From Lachnospiraceae bacterium UBA7093 (GTDB lineage: Bacteria; Bacillota; Clostridia; Lachnospirales; Lachnospiraceae), in the NCBI GenBank assembly GCA_002492465.1, contig DKYT01000003.1, positions 1-53,161 of the forward strand: DNA of 53,161 nt, given 5' to 3'. Both the position numbers and the translations under genes were made by a program. Shown here one piece after another: positions 7,841-16,690 of this stretch (position 1 is the first letter of the stretch; each line of letters opens with the position of its first letter). The notes under the pieces were generated by a model. It ran no database searches. It saw only the letters and a list, made by a program, of their open reading frames with translations, and was not told where the DNA came from.

Positions 7841-7869
7841 TTGCAAAAAACACCGAATTGTTGTATAAT
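7841..7869 (+). promoter_or_regulatory. Sigma-A type promoter of the nucleoside uptake operon
   Basis: TTGCAA (7841-7846) and TATAAT (7864-7869) stand 17 bases apart, 107 bases before the lipoprotein start. A strong promoter match; it drives the salvage locus. Confidence 0.8.
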
Positions 7870-7875
7870 AATACT

Positions 7876-7975
7876 TGTATATGTGCTGCGACATATTTGG
7901 AAAGGGCACCAAACGCCGACACGCTTTGCGAGCCGGCTTATTGGACAAAAACAAATCCACAGGAGGAAATAATTT
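7876..7975 (+). ncRNA. Structured leader of the nucleoside uptake operon (unassigned)
   Basis: The ~100-base leader opens with a hairpin ATATGT-GCTGCG-ACATAT and has a second, GC-rich one (GCCG...CGGC enclosing CGC-TTT-GCG) before the AGGAGG site. I compared it by eye with the purine riboswitch core and several others and found no match. A regulatory RNA role is possible but unproven. Confidence 0.3.
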
Positions 7976-9154
7976 ATGAAAAAGAGACTTATTGCAATGA
8001 TTCTTGCAGTGGTGATGGTATTTTCAATGACTGCATGTGGTTCCGGGGGCGGTAAAGAGACCAGCGCATCGGGATCTGACATGAATATTGCCATGATCAC
8101 CGACTCAGGCGATATCACAGATCAAAGCTTCAACCAGACAACCTATGAGGCATGTAAGGCATGGGCGGAAAAGAACGGTGCGGAATTTACATATTATAAG
8201 CCGGACAGTGATTCAGATGAAGCCCGGAATGCAAGTGTGGACCAAGCGGTGGCAGGCGGCGCTAATGTAATCGTAATGCCGGGATATTTATTTGCAGCTG
8301 CAGTAGTCGAGCAGTCCAAAACTTATCCGGATGTGAAGTTTGTGGCGCTTGACGTAGGGGCAGGTGATCTTTGCGAAAAAGGCGTGGGAGAAGGCTATGA
8401 TTACAATCCTGCTAATTGGGATGTAACGGAATACTATAATACGGAGAATGTTTACTGTTGTACTTATCAGGAAGAAATTTCCGGTTATATGGCTGGCTAT
8501 GCAGCCGTTAAATTAGGCTACAGACATCTTGGATTTTTAGGCGGTATGGCAGTGCCTGCTGTTACACGTTTTGGTTATGGCTATGTACAGGGAATTGATG
8601 CCGCGGCAAAAGAGCTTGGCGTTGAAAATGAAGTAGAAGTTGAGTATGTATGCGGCGGGCAGTTCTATGGCGATGCTGATATTACAGCAGCTATGGATAC
8701 CTGGTATGGAACCATGGGAGTGGAAGTTGTATTTGCATGCGGCGGCGGTATCTATACATCTGCGGCAGAGGCAGCGGTGAAGGCTGGCGGAAAGGTCATC
8801 GGCGTTGATTCTGACCAGGCGCCTATTATCAACCAATATGAAGAGAACCTGACAGTAACCTCCGCTATGAAGGGGCTTGCTACTACCGTCAATACTGTTC
8901 TCACGGATATTCAGGCTGGAAAATGGAGCGACCATGTAGGAAAGATTGATAACCTTGGATTGGTTTCTGAAAACCCCGAAGAGAACTTTGTGCAGCTTCC
9001 TGTGGGAACTACGCAATGGGGCGACGGGTTCAAAGAAGATGATTATCGTGCCCTTGTGAAGGCTCTGTATAACGGTGATGTGAAGGTTTCAAACGATATT
9101 ACCGCTATGCCGTCTACATCAGTTAAGGTAACGGATTACGGCAGCGTTAAATAA
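7976..9154 (+). CDS. BMP-family nucleoside-binding lipoprotein (ABC importer)
   Basis: A 392-aa product with an AGGAGG site and a lipoprotein signal ending TACG, lipidated Cys21. The mature protein has the Bmp/PnrA-type periplasmic-binding fold. DITDQSFNQTTYEACKAW is the hallmark early motif that contacts the nucleoside, and the later YMAGYAAVKLG and GGGIYTSAAEAA segments fit the same family. It captures nucleosides outside the membrane for the ATPase and two permeases that follow. The downstream uridine phosphorylase, deoC, cdd and deoB genes support nucleosides rather than sugars as ligand. A terminator-like hairpin after it would give more of this protein than of the transporter. Confidence 0.9.
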   Translation: MKKRLIAMILAVVMVFSMTACGSGGGKETSASGSDMNIAMITDSGDITDQSFNQTTYEACKAWAEKNGAEFTYYKPDSDSDEARNASVDQAVAGGANVIVMPGYLFAAAVVEQSKTYPDVKFVALDVGAGDLCEKGVGEGYDYNPANWDVTEYYNTENVYCCTYQEEISGYMAGYAAVKLGYRHLGFLGGMAVPAVTRFGYGYVQGIDAAAKELGVENEVEVEYVCGGQFYGDADITAAMDTWYGTMGVEVVFACGGGIYTSAAEAAVKAGGKVIGVDSDQAPIINQYEENLTVTSAMKGLATTVNTVLTDIQAGKWSDHVGKIDNLGLVSENPEENFVQLPVGTTQWGDGFKEDDYRALVKALYNGDVKVSNDITAMPSTSVKVTDYGSVK

Positions 9155-9172
9155 GAAATGGATCTTGATGGC

Positions 9173-9206
9173 AAGGGGAGTGGCAAATGCCCGCTCCCCT
9201 TTTTCT
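9173..9206 (+). terminator. Attenuating terminator after the binding-protein gene
   Basis: GGGGAG (9175-9180) pairs with CTCCCC (9194-9199), with an inner GGC/GCC stem, then a T-rich run from 9200. Because the transporter genes follow at once with no clear new promoter, partial read-through is likely. Confidence 0.75.
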
Positions 9207-9234
9207 TAGTGAGAAGAGAGGAGGTATGTAAAGG

Positions 9235-10773
9235 ATGGGGGAGTATGCAATTGAGATGCTGAACATTACCAAGAAATTTCCCGGCATCATCGCAAACGAT
9301 AAAATCACTTTACAGCTGAAGAAGGGGGAAATCCATGCATTACTTGGGGAAAACGGTGCAGGGAAGTCCACTCTGATGAGCGTTCTTTTCGGGTTGTATC
9401 AGCCGGAAGAAGGAGAGATCCGCAAGGATGGCAGAAAAGTGGAGATCAATGATCCCAATGACGCCAATGCGCTGGGAATTGGAATGGTACACCAGCATTT
9501 TAAACTGGTGGAATGCTTCAGCGTTCTGGATAACATTATTTTGGGAGTAGAGACCACAAAAGGAGGTTTTCTTCAAAAAGAGGAAGCAAGGAAAAAGGTG
9601 GTTGCGCTGTCAGAAAAATATGGGCTTTTTGTAGATCCGGATGCGTTGATTGAGGATATCACAGTGGGCATGCAGCAGAGAACGGAAATTCTGAAAATGC
9701 TCTATCGGGATAATGAAATCTTGATCTTTGATGAGCCCACGGCTGTATTGACGCCTCAGGAAATAAAGGAGCTTATGGGTATTATGAGAAACCTTGCGGC
9801 GGAGGGCAAAAGTATTTTGTTTATCACCCATAAGCTGGGGGAGATCATGCAGGTAGCGGACAGGTGCAGCGTTCTTCGAAAGGGCAAGTATGTGGGGACG
9901 CTGGACATTAAGGATGCAACGCCTGAGAAACTTTCCGCAATGATGGTAGGCAGGGACGTTAATTTTGTAGTGGAAAAGAAACCTGCCGCGCCGGGGGAGG
10001 TAGTGCTTGATATAAAAGAAATGACCGTTGCATCGAAGCGGCATAAAAACAATGCGGTAAACAATGTGTCTTTGCAGGTGCATAGAGGGGAGATTGTCTG
10101 TATTGCAGGTATTGACGGTAATGGACAGACGGAGTTTGTATATGGGCTTTCAGGGCTGGAGCCTCTGAAAAGTGGAACCATTCTGATGAATGGAAAGGAT
10201 ATTACCCATATGTCTATTCGCAGCAGACTTACCGCCGGAATGAGCCATATTCCGGAAGACAGACATAAACACGGGCTGGTACTGGATTATTCGCTGGAAG
10301 ATAATATTGTGCTGCAAAGGTATTTTGAACCCCGGTTTACCAACGGAATGGGCTTTTTGAAGCGGAAAGAGATCCGGGAATATGCAAACGGATTGATAGA
10401 CCAGTATGATATCCGGTCCGGGCAGGGGGCGGTTACGAAAGCGCGCTCTATGTCAGGCGGAAATCAGCAGAAAGCGATTATTGCCCGGGAGATTGACAAA
10501 AATCCGGAGCTGTTGATAGCGGTGCAGCCCACCAGAGGGTTGGATGTGGGAGCCATTGAGTATATCCACAAACAGCTCGTGGCGCAGAGAGATGCCGGAA
10601 AGGGTGTTTTGCTGGTGAGTCTGGAACTGGACGAGGTTATGAATGTCTCTGACCGGATCCTTGTGATGTATGAAGGAGAGATAGTAGGAGAATTTGATCC
10701 CAAAGAGGTGACGGTTGAAGAGTTAGGACTTTATATGGCAGGTTCTAAGAGAAGGGAGGCGAAAGCAGAATGA
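9235..10773 (+). CDS. Nucleoside ABC transporter, double ATPase subunit
   Basis: A 512-aa product with two tandem ABC domains, as in RbsA/NupO-type proteins. The first domain has GENGAGKST (Walker A), an unusual signature region (DITVGMQQRTEI) and ILIFDEPTAVLT (Walker B). The second has GIDGNGQTE in place of a Walker A lysine motif, a canonical-looking signature MSGGNQQKAI and PTRGLD. This split of one intact and one degenerate site is normal for the family. It powers import by the two permeases, with which it is translationally coupled: its TGA overlaps the next ATG by four bases. Compared with sugar transporters, the adjoining salvage genes point to nucleosides. Confidence 0.9.
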   Translation: MGEYAIEMLNITKKFPGIIANDKITLQLKKGEIHALLGENGAGKSTLMSVLFGLYQPEEGEIRKDGRKVEINDPNDANALGIGMVHQHFKLVECFSVLDNIILGVETTKGGFLQKEEARKKVVALSEKYGLFVDPDALIEDITVGMQQRTEILKMLYRDNEILIFDEPTAVLTPQEIKELMGIMRNLAAEGKSILFITHKLGEIMQVADRCSVLRKGKYVGTLDIKDATPEKLSAMMVGRDVNFVVEKKPAAPGEVVLDIKEMTVASKRHKNNAVNNVSLQVHRGEIVCIAGIDGNGQTEFVYGLSGLEPLKSGTILMNGKDITHMSIRSRLTAGMSHIPEDRHKHGLVLDYSLEDNIVLQRYFEPRFTNGMGFLKRKEIREYANGLIDQYDIRSGQGAVTKARSMSGGNQQKAIIAREIDKNPELLIAVQPTRGLDVGAIEYIHKQLVAQRDAGKGVLLVSLELDEVMNVSDRILVMYEGEIVGEFDPKEVTVEELGLYMAGSKRREAKAE

Positions 10774-11909
10774 GCAGAACGGTGAAAGAAAAAGAAAGCA
10801 TTTTGAGAAACAGCGGCTTTCAGACAATCATTGCTTCCTTGTTGTGTATAGTGATTGGTCTCCTGGTAGGATATATTGTCCTTTTGGTCATTAACCCAGG
10901 CGGCGCGGGGAAGGCGATTATGGCAATTCTTAAAAATTTCCTTTATTATCCCAGTCCGATAGCGGCGATGAAATACCTGGGAACCACTCTGGTAAAAACT
11001 TCTGCTTTATTGATGTGTTCTTTGTCGGTGCTTTTTGCTTATAAGGTAGGGCTGTTCAACATTGGGGCAGCAGGACAGTATGTGGTGGGAGCAGGCGCAT
11101 GCCTTTATTTTGCCTTGCGCCTAGGTATGCCATGGTATATCTGTCTGTTGTCTGCTGTTTTGGTTGCAGCTGTTGTGGGAGGTATATCCGGCGCGTTGAA
11201 GGCATATTTCAATGTGAATGAGGTGATTTCCTGTATCATGTTGAACTGGATAGGGCTTTACAGCGTTAATATGCTTTTAACGCAGGTAAAGGAGCAGTCT
11301 ACTCCCTATACGAAAGCACTTTCCAGCACAAATAAAAGTGCGCTTCTACCCAAGCTGGGGCTGGATCGCCTTTTTTCCAACAATGAATTTGTCACCGTTG
11401 GCGTTCCATTGGCGATTGCAATGGCAGTTTTGGTATGGGTGGTGCTTTCTAAGACAAAATTTGGGTATGAGTTGAGGGCAACCGGCATGAATAAGCATGC
11501 GGCAAAATACTGCGGTATGCGTGAAAAGCGAAACATTATTTTGACCATGATGATTGCCGGGGGACTGGCAGGTCTGGGGGCAGGGATTTTTTATCTCACA
11601 GGGATTGAGCAGTGGATGGTGCAGCTGACGGCTGTTCCGGCAATGGGATTTAATGGAATTGCGGCGGCTTTCCTGGGAGGGCTGCATCCGGTGGGTACAA
11701 TTTTTGCATCCTATTTTATTCAGCACATTACCAGCGGCGGTACTTATGTAGATAAGACAATGTACTGTACCCAAATTTCGGATCTGATTTCTGCGTTTAT
11801 TATTTACCTGTGTGGTTTTGTCCTTTTCTTCAGGATCTGGCTGAATAGATTTCTGGATAAAAGGGATGAAAAGCAGGCGGCAAAAGATCGGAAAGGGGGC
11901 GAAGCATAA
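10770..11909 (+). CDS. Nucleoside ABC transporter permease 1
   Basis: A 379-aa integral membrane protein with about eight to ten hydrophobic segments (branched-chain/ribose permease fold). KVGLFNIGAAGQYVVGAGA and KTKFGYELRATGMNKHAA are the conserved loop regions; the latter is the coupling segment that contacts the ATPase. GGLAGLGAGIFYLTG and MGFNGIAAAFLG belong to the same fold. Its start overlaps the ATPase stop, and its TAA shares one base with the ATG of the second permease, so the three are made together. Equivalent to NupP/NupB-type subunits. Confidence 0.9.
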   Translation: MSRTVKEKESILRNSGFQTIIASLLCIVIGLLVGYIVLLVINPGGAGKAIMAILKNFLYYPSPIAAMKYLGTTLVKTSALLMCSLSVLFAYKVGLFNIGAAGQYVVGAGACLYFALRLGMPWYICLLSAVLVAAVVGGISGALKAYFNVNEVISCIMLNWIGLYSVNMLLTQVKEQSTPYTKALSSTNKSALLPKLGLDRLFSNNEFVTVGVPLAIAMAVLVWVVLSKTKFGYELRATGMNKHAAKYCGMREKRNIILTMMIAGGLAGLGAGIFYLTGIEQWMVQLTAVPAMGFNGIAAAFLGGLHPVGTIFASYFIQHITSGGTYVDKTMYCTQISDLISAFIIYLCGFVLFFRIWLNRFLDKRDEKQAAKDRKGGEA

Positions 11910-12850
11910 TGCTGTTGTTGATACAGTATACATTTATATTTGCTTCTGTTCTGGTGCTGGTAGCACTTGGCGGATGTTTTTCGGAGCACAGCGGCGTGAT
12001 CAACATCGGTTTGGAAGGAATTATGGTTATGGGCGCTTTAGGAGGCGCTTTAATGATGAAGTACCTGCCGCTTGGGCTGGCGGCACCGCTGGTAATTTTT
12101 TTGGTAATTCTGGCAAGTGTTCTTGTGGGGATGCTTTTTTCGTTGTTGCTGGGGGTTGCGGCAATTCATTTTAAGGCGGATCAGACTCTGGTAGGAACTG
12201 CGCTGAATCTCCTTGGACCGGCTGCGGCAGTGGTCTTGGTAAGGGCGATTAACACTGCGGAAAGTGTGGACAATGTATCTTCAGCAGTGTCCTATGGACA
12301 GGCAAAGAAGGCGTTTCTTGTGAACATAGGCAGGTTTGAATTTAACTGGTTTATGTTGATCGCACTGCTGCTTTTGATTGTCTCTTATGTTGTACTGTAT
12401 AAAACCAGATTTGGATTAAGGCTTTGCGCCTGCGGGGAACATCCTCAGGCGGCGGATTCTGTGGGAATTAACGTTTATAAAATGCGCTATGCAGGCGTGT
12501 TAATTTCCGGAGCGCTTGGAGGTTTGGGAGGTCTGGTATATATCACCGCGGGAGTCAGTGAATGGAAATTTGAAAACGGAGTTGCAGGTTTTGGCTTTCT
12601 TGCTCTGGCGGTTATGATTTTTGGACAGTGGAAACCGGTGAATATCGGGCTTGCTGCTCTTTTATTCGGTTTGTTCCGGGCACTTTCCAATGTTTATACG
12701 GGATTTGACCTGCTGGTGGCGCTAAAGCTCCCCAGCACGGTGTATAATATGCTTCCCTATATTATTTCTTTGATTGTGCTGGTGTTTGTTTCAGGCAAAT
12801 CCAGGGCGCCCAAAGCGGAAGGAATACCCTATGACAAGGGACAGCGTTAG
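11909..12850 (+). CDS. Nucleoside ABC transporter permease 2
   Basis: A 313-aa permease, shorter than its partner, with about eight hydrophobic segments. It carries SGVINIGLEGIMVMGALGG near the start, KTRFGLRLCACGEHPQAA as the ATPase-contact loop and GALGGLGGLVYITAG later, all typical of the second subunit of Bmp-Nup importers. It ends 20 bases before uridine phosphorylase with no terminator, so transport and salvage genes form one unit. The heterodimer with the preceding permease makes the membrane channel. Confidence 0.9.
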   Translation: MLLLIQYTFIFASVLVLVALGGCFSEHSGVINIGLEGIMVMGALGGALMMKYLPLGLAAPLVIFLVILASVLVGMLFSLLLGVAAIHFKADQTLVGTALNLLGPAAAVVLVRAINTAESVDNVSSAVSYGQAKKAFLVNIGRFEFNWFMLIALLLLIVSYVVLYKTRFGLRLCACGEHPQAADSVGINVYKMRYAGVLISGALGGLGGLVYITAGVSEWKFENGVAGFGFLALAVMIFGQWKPVNIGLAALLFGLFRALSNVYTGFDLLVALKLPSTVYNMLPYIISLIVLVFVSGKSRAPKAEGIPYDKGQR

Positions 12851-12870
12851 AGAGGATAGGAGAAGATGAT

Positions 12871-13647
12871 ATGAAGAATTATTCTGAAGATGCAAGCAGA
12901 CAATATCATATACAGGTGGCAAAGGGGGAAGTAGGACGTTATGTGATTATGCCGGGAGATCCCAAACGATGTCAGAAGATTGCACAATATTTTGACGATC
13001 CGGTTATGATTGCCGACAACAGAGAGTATATTACCTATACCGGAACCCTGGACGGAGTAAAGGTTAGCGTAACCTCTACCGGAATCGGCGGTCCCTCCGC
13101 TTCTATTGCCATGGAAGAATTGTATCGATGTGGTGCGGACACCTTTGTCCGTATAGGAACCTGTGGAGGCATGCAGACGGAAGTAAAAAGCGGTGATGTT
13201 GTGATTGCCACCGGAGCCATCCGTATGGAGGGTACCAGCAGGGAGTATGCTCCCATAGAATTTCCGGCAGTAGCGGATCTTTCCATTACCAACGCCCTTG
13301 TGGGAGCGGCAAAGAAAAAAGAATTTCCCTTCCACACAGGGATTGTACAGTGTAAGGATGCTTTTTATGGGCAGCATGAACCGGAGGTAAAGCCGGTGAG
13401 CTATGAGCTGCTTAACAAGTGGGAGGCATGGAAAAGACTTGGCTGTCTTGCCTCTGAAATGGAATCGGCGGCATTGTTTATAGTGGCGAGCAGCCTTCAT
13501 GTGCGTGTGGGTTCCTGTTTTCTGGTGGTGGCAAATCAGGAAAGAGAAAAGCAGGGTTTGGAAAATCCGGTGGTACATGACACAGATATGGCGATTCAGG
13601 TGGCTGTGGAGGCAATCCGCACTCTGATTAAGGAAGATAGTAAATGA
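12871..13647 (+). CDS. udp: Uridine phosphorylase
   Basis: A 258-aa enzyme of the PNP/UDP family, which splits uridine with phosphate to uracil and ribose 1-phosphate. Family marks are VIMPGDPKRC (phosphate loop), TGIGGPSASIAMEEL, RIGTCGGMQ and, near residue 190, ASEMESAALF, the ribose-binding MES motif. The match to uridine rather than purine phosphorylase rests on length and overall pattern. It follows the importer closely and feeds ribose 1-phosphate to the phosphopentomutase encoded downstream. A related nucleoside phosphorylase specificity is possible. Confidence 0.9.
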   Translation: MKNYSEDASRQYHIQVAKGEVGRYVIMPGDPKRCQKIAQYFDDPVMIADNREYITYTGTLDGVKVSVTSTGIGGPSASIAMEELYRCGADTFVRIGTCGGMQTEVKSGDVVIATGAIRMEGTSREYAPIEFPAVADLSITNALVGAAKKKEFPFHTGIVQCKDAFYGQHEPEVKPVSYELLNKWEAWKRLGCLASEMESAALFIVASSLHVRVGSCFLVVANQEREKQGLENPVVHDTDMAIQVAVEAIRTLIKEDSK

Positions 13648-13676
13648 TGAAAAGGGTATGGAGGATAATGTGAAAA

Positions 13677-14342
13677 ATGGATATAAAGGAAATGTTAAGG
13701 CATGTAGATCATACGCTGCTTTTGCAGACGGCAACCTGGGAAGAAATCAGGCAGATTTGTGATGACGGGGTAAAATATGAAACTGCCTCCGTCTGCATTC
13801 CTCCCAGCTATGTGAAGCAGGCAGGGGAGTATCTTCAGGGGAAGATAGCGGTCTGTACAGTGATCGGTTTTCCCAATGGGTACATGACCACAAGGACAAA
13901 GGAATTTGAAACAAGAGATGCCATCGCAAACGGCGCGTCTGAGATTGATATGGTGATTAATATAGGCTGGCTGAAGGATCGGAAATATGATTTAATCAAG
14001 GAAGAAATCCGTACTTTAAAAGCGGTATGCGGGGAAAAGATTTTAAAGGTGATTGTCGAGACCTGCCTGCTGAAGGAAGAGGAAAAAATAAAAATGTGCG
14101 AGATCGTAACCAGAGCAGGAGCGGACTACATTAAGACTTCCACCGGATTTTCAACCGCAGGGGCAACCTTTGAGGATGTGCGCCTGTTTGCGGAGCATGT
14201 AGGACCGGGGGTAAAAATCAAAGCGGCGGGAGGAATTGCATCCTTGGAGGATGGGGAGAAATTCCTTTCCCTTGGGGCGGACCGCCTGGGAACCAGCCGG
14301 ATCGTTAAGCTGGTAAAGAAGGAAGACGCATCGGGTTATTAA
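13677..14342 (+). CDS. deoC: Deoxyribose-phosphate aldolase
   Basis: A 221-aa class I aldolase splitting 2-deoxyribose 5-phosphate into glyceraldehyde 3-phosphate and acetaldehyde. Seen are DHTLL near the start, ASVCIPPSYV, VIGFPNGYMTTRTKEFE and EIDMVINIGWLK. ILKVIVETCLL follows, then DYIKTSTGFSTAGAT with the Schiff-base lysine, and IKAAGGI with the second lysine. All catalytic residues appear intact. Start at ATG 13677; a nearby GTG is out of frame. It works with the phosphopentomutase two genes on, which supplies the 5-phosphate. Confidence 0.95.
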   Translation: MDIKEMLRHVDHTLLLQTATWEEIRQICDDGVKYETASVCIPPSYVKQAGEYLQGKIAVCTVIGFPNGYMTTRTKEFETRDAIANGASEIDMVINIGWLKDRKYDLIKEEIRTLKAVCGEKILKVIVETCLLKEEEKIKMCEIVTRAGADYIKTSTGFSTAGATFEDVRLFAEHVGPGVKIKAAGGIASLEDGEKFLSLGADRLGTSRIVKLVKKEDASGY

Positions 14343-14371
14343 AATGGATGGAAACAAGGGGAGGAAAAAGA

Positions 14372-14791
14372 ATGGATCATAAACTGGCGGAAGAAATGAT
14401 TGAGCTGGCAATAGAGCAGCTTAAATATGCCTATACCCCCTATTCGGGCTTTAAAGTGGGAGCGGCGCTTTTAACCAAAAGGGGAAAGCTTTATACCGGA
14501 TGCAACATTGAAAACGCGGCATATTCTCCTACCAACTGTGCGGAGCGAACTGCTTTTTTTAAGGCGGTGAGCGAGGGAGAGAGAGAGTTTTCTGCGATTT
14601 GTATTGTAGGGGGTAAGGACGGGGTTTTGACGGAATACACGGCACCCTGCGGCGTATGCAGACAGGTTATGATGGAATTCTGCGATCCCGACAGTTTTCA
14701 GATTATTTTAGGTACAGGTAAAGAGCAGTATGAGATTTTTACCTTAAAAGAACTTCTTCCCCGGGGCTTTGGTCCCGGAAATCTGTCATAG
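14372..14791 (+). CDS. cdd: Cytidine deaminase
   Basis: A 139-aa zinc enzyme converting cytidine and deoxycytidine to the uridine forms, so that cytidine enters the uridine phosphorylase route. Zinc ligands lie in TNCAERTA (Cys, with the catalytic Glu) and APCGVCRQVM (two Cys), the tetrameric homologue pattern. YTPYSGFKVGAAL is the conserved substrate-binding start, and GCNIENAAYS follows. ATG 14372 is chosen because GGGGAGGAAAAAG stands right before it; ATG 14348 lies upstream of that site and would add eight residues. Confidence 0.95.
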   Translation: MDHKLAEEMIELAIEQLKYAYTPYSGFKVGAALLTKRGKLYTGCNIENAAYSPTNCAERTAFFKAVSEGEREFSAICIVGGKDGVLTEYTAPCGVCRQVMMEFCDPDSFQIILGTGKEQYEIFTLKELLPRGFGPGNLS

Positions 14792-14824
14792 AAGAATTTG
14801 CGACGTTTCGGAATGGAGAAAAAA

Positions 14825-16015
14825 ATGAATGCTTATAAAAGAATTTTTGTGATAGTGTTAGACTCTTTGGGGATTGGCGCAATGCCCGATTCTCCGCGTT
14901 TTGGTGACGAGGGTGTGGATACTCTGGGACATATATTGGAAAAAATGGGAACCTTAAATATTCCCAATTTGAGAAAGCTGGGGCTTTTGAATCTCCACAG
15001 AGCAGGGAACATGGAAGGAGTGGAGAAGCCGCTTGGACGCTATATGCGTTTGGGAGAGTCCAGCAACGGTAAGGATACCATGACCGGACATTGGGAGATG
15101 ATGGGGATTAAAACCGAAAAACCTTTTAAAACGTTTACAGATACAGGGTTTCCTCCGGAGTTGATCCGGGAGCTGGAAAAGCGGTGTGGAAAAAGGGTGA
15201 TTGGCAATAAGAGCGCCAGCGGAACGGAGATTATCGAAGAACTGGGGGAGGAAGAAATCAGCACAGGGGCAATGATCGTTTATACTTCGGCGGATTCGGT
15301 ACTTCAGATTTGTGGTAATGAGGAGACTTTTGATCTGGAAAATCTGTATCGCTGCTGTGAAATTGCAAGAGAGATTACTATGAGGGATGAGTGGCGGGTA
15401 GGACGGGTCATTGCAAGACCCTACGTGGGAAAGAAAAAGGGCGAGTTTAAACGTACCAGTAACCGCCATGATTATGCCCTGAAGCCTACCGGGGCAACTG
15501 TTTTGAACGCTTTGAAGGAGGATGGGCTGGATGTGATCGGCGTAGGGAAGATCAACGATATTTTCTGCGGTGAGGGTATTACGGAAACGCATCACTCCGA
15601 CAGCTCTGTCCATGGAATGGAGCAGACCATTGAAATATGCGGGAAGGATTTTCACGGACTTTGCTTTGTGAATCTAGTTGACTTTGACGCACTGTGGGGG
15701 CATCGCAGAAATGTAGAGGGGTACGCAAAAGAGATTGAAAAATTTGACCGGAATCTGGGCGTACTGTTGGAAAAGTTGAAGGAGGATGACCTTTTAATCG
15801 TCACGGCGGATCATGGAAACGACCCTACCTACAGCGGCACGGACCACACCAGGGAGTATGTGCCCTTTGTTGCTTATGCGCCCAAAATGGCGGGCGGAGG
15901 AGCCCTGGAAAACGAGGATACATTTGCCGTGATCGGAGCCTCTGTTGCCGAAAACTTCGGCGTTTCCATGCCCCAGGGAACCATTGGCAGTTCCATATTA
16001 AATAAGCTGATTTAA
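14825..16015 (+). CDS. deoB: Phosphopentomutase
   Basis: A 396-aa alkaline-phosphatase-fold enzyme that moves phosphate between C1 and C5 of ribose or deoxyribose. FVIVLDSLGIGAMPDS supplies the first metal aspartate, and GKDTMTGHWEMMG contains the phospho-acceptor threonine. Later NLVDFDALWGHRR and ITADHGNDPTYSGTDHTRE supply the other metal ligands (the latter with a Thr-Ala-Asp-His-Gly core). ATG 14825 has GGAG six bases upstream; ATG 14813 and TTG 14798 are in-frame alternatives. It links the phosphorylase product to the aldolase and completes the salvage route. Confidence 0.95.
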   Translation: MNAYKRIFVIVLDSLGIGAMPDSPRFGDEGVDTLGHILEKMGTLNIPNLRKLGLLNLHRAGNMEGVEKPLGRYMRLGESSNGKDTMTGHWEMMGIKTEKPFKTFTDTGFPPELIRELEKRCGKRVIGNKSASGTEIIEELGEEEISTGAMIVYTSADSVLQICGNEETFDLENLYRCCEIAREITMRDEWRVGRVIARPYVGKKKGEFKRTSNRHDYALKPTGATVLNALKEDGLDVIGVGKINDIFCGEGITETHHSDSSVHGMEQTIEICGKDFHGLCFVNLVDFDALWGHRRNVEGYAKEIEKFDRNLGVLLEKLKEDDLLIVTADHGNDPTYSGTDHTREYVPFVAYAPKMAGGGALENEDTFAVIGASVAENFGVSMPQGTIGSSILNKLI

Positions 16016-16028
16016 AAGGAGAAAGCCT

Positions 16029-16670
16029 ATGCGTTATCGGTATCTGGATTTGGAAACCTATCCGAGAAAAGAGCATTTCACCTATTTTTGCGGTCTTGCT
16101 TATCCCTATGTGGGGCTTACGGTTAACGTGGATATCACAGCCCTTTTTCATAAGATCAAGGCGGAAAAGCTTCCTTTTTTCTTCACCCTTTGCTATTGCA
16201 TCTCCAGGGCGGCAAACGCCGTGCCGGAGTTCAGACGCCGGATTATAGATGGGAAGATAGCGGAATTTGACCATTGCCGAACCTCCTATACAGTGGCGAT
16301 GGAGGACGAAACCTATTGCTACTGTACCCTTGAGGACGCCATGCCCTTTAAAGACTTTCTCCCCTATGCAGCCAGGGAACAGGAGAAAGCAAAACAGGCG
16401 GATTCCATTTCCGAGGAAGAGGGAGATAAGCAGGACCTGTTTTTCTTTTCAACAGTACCCTGGGTTTCTTTCACTGCGCTTATCCAGCCTGTTCCCATGC
16501 CTGCGGACAGCAACCCCCGTATCACCTGGGGAAAATACTTTCAGCAGAACGAAAAAATACTTCTCCCTGTATCAGTGCTGTGCCACCATGCCCTGGTAGA
16601 CGGAATACACATAGCCGAATTCTACAGGCAGCTGGAGGAAGAAATGACTTGTCTGTTCCAGTCAAAATAG
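16029..16670 (+). CDS. Chloramphenicol acetyltransferase-like acyltransferase
   Basis: A 213-aa product of the CAT (type A) family: YPRKEHFTYF at the start, a hydrophobic core and the catalytic HHALVDGIHIAEFY motif near the C-terminus, where the first or second His is the base that activates the acceptor hydroxyl. Members use acetyl-CoA and work as trimers. Many chromosomal members in Lachnospiraceae are not proven resistance enzymes, and position here at the end of the nucleoside operon (14 bases after deoB) hints at another acceptor. Drug resistance should not be assumed. Confidence 0.85.
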   Translation: MRYRYLDLETYPRKEHFTYFCGLAYPYVGLTVNVDITALFHKIKAEKLPFFFTLCYCISRAANAVPEFRRRIIDGKIAEFDHCRTSYTVAMEDETYCYCTLEDAMPFKDFLPYAAREQEKAKQADSISEEEGDKQDLFFFSTVPWVSFTALIQPVPMPADSNPRITWGKYFQQNEKILLPVSVLCHHALVDGIHIAEFYRQLEEEMTCLFQSK

Positions 16671-16690
16671 TCAGGATATATAAATTGCGA

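Noticed and set aside
7876..7975. Purine, guanidine-I or preQ1 riboswitch
   Set aside because: The conserved core sequences of these classes could not be found by eye.
12847..13734. 295-codon minus-strand frame opposite uridine phosphorylase
   Set aside because: It mirrors a clear enzyme gene, has low-complexity His/Cys/Phe-rich content and no domain.
16029..16670. Chloramphenicol resistance gene
   Set aside because: The family match is good but chromosomal CAT-like proteins in a metabolic operon often have other substrates; resistance is not shown by sequence alone.
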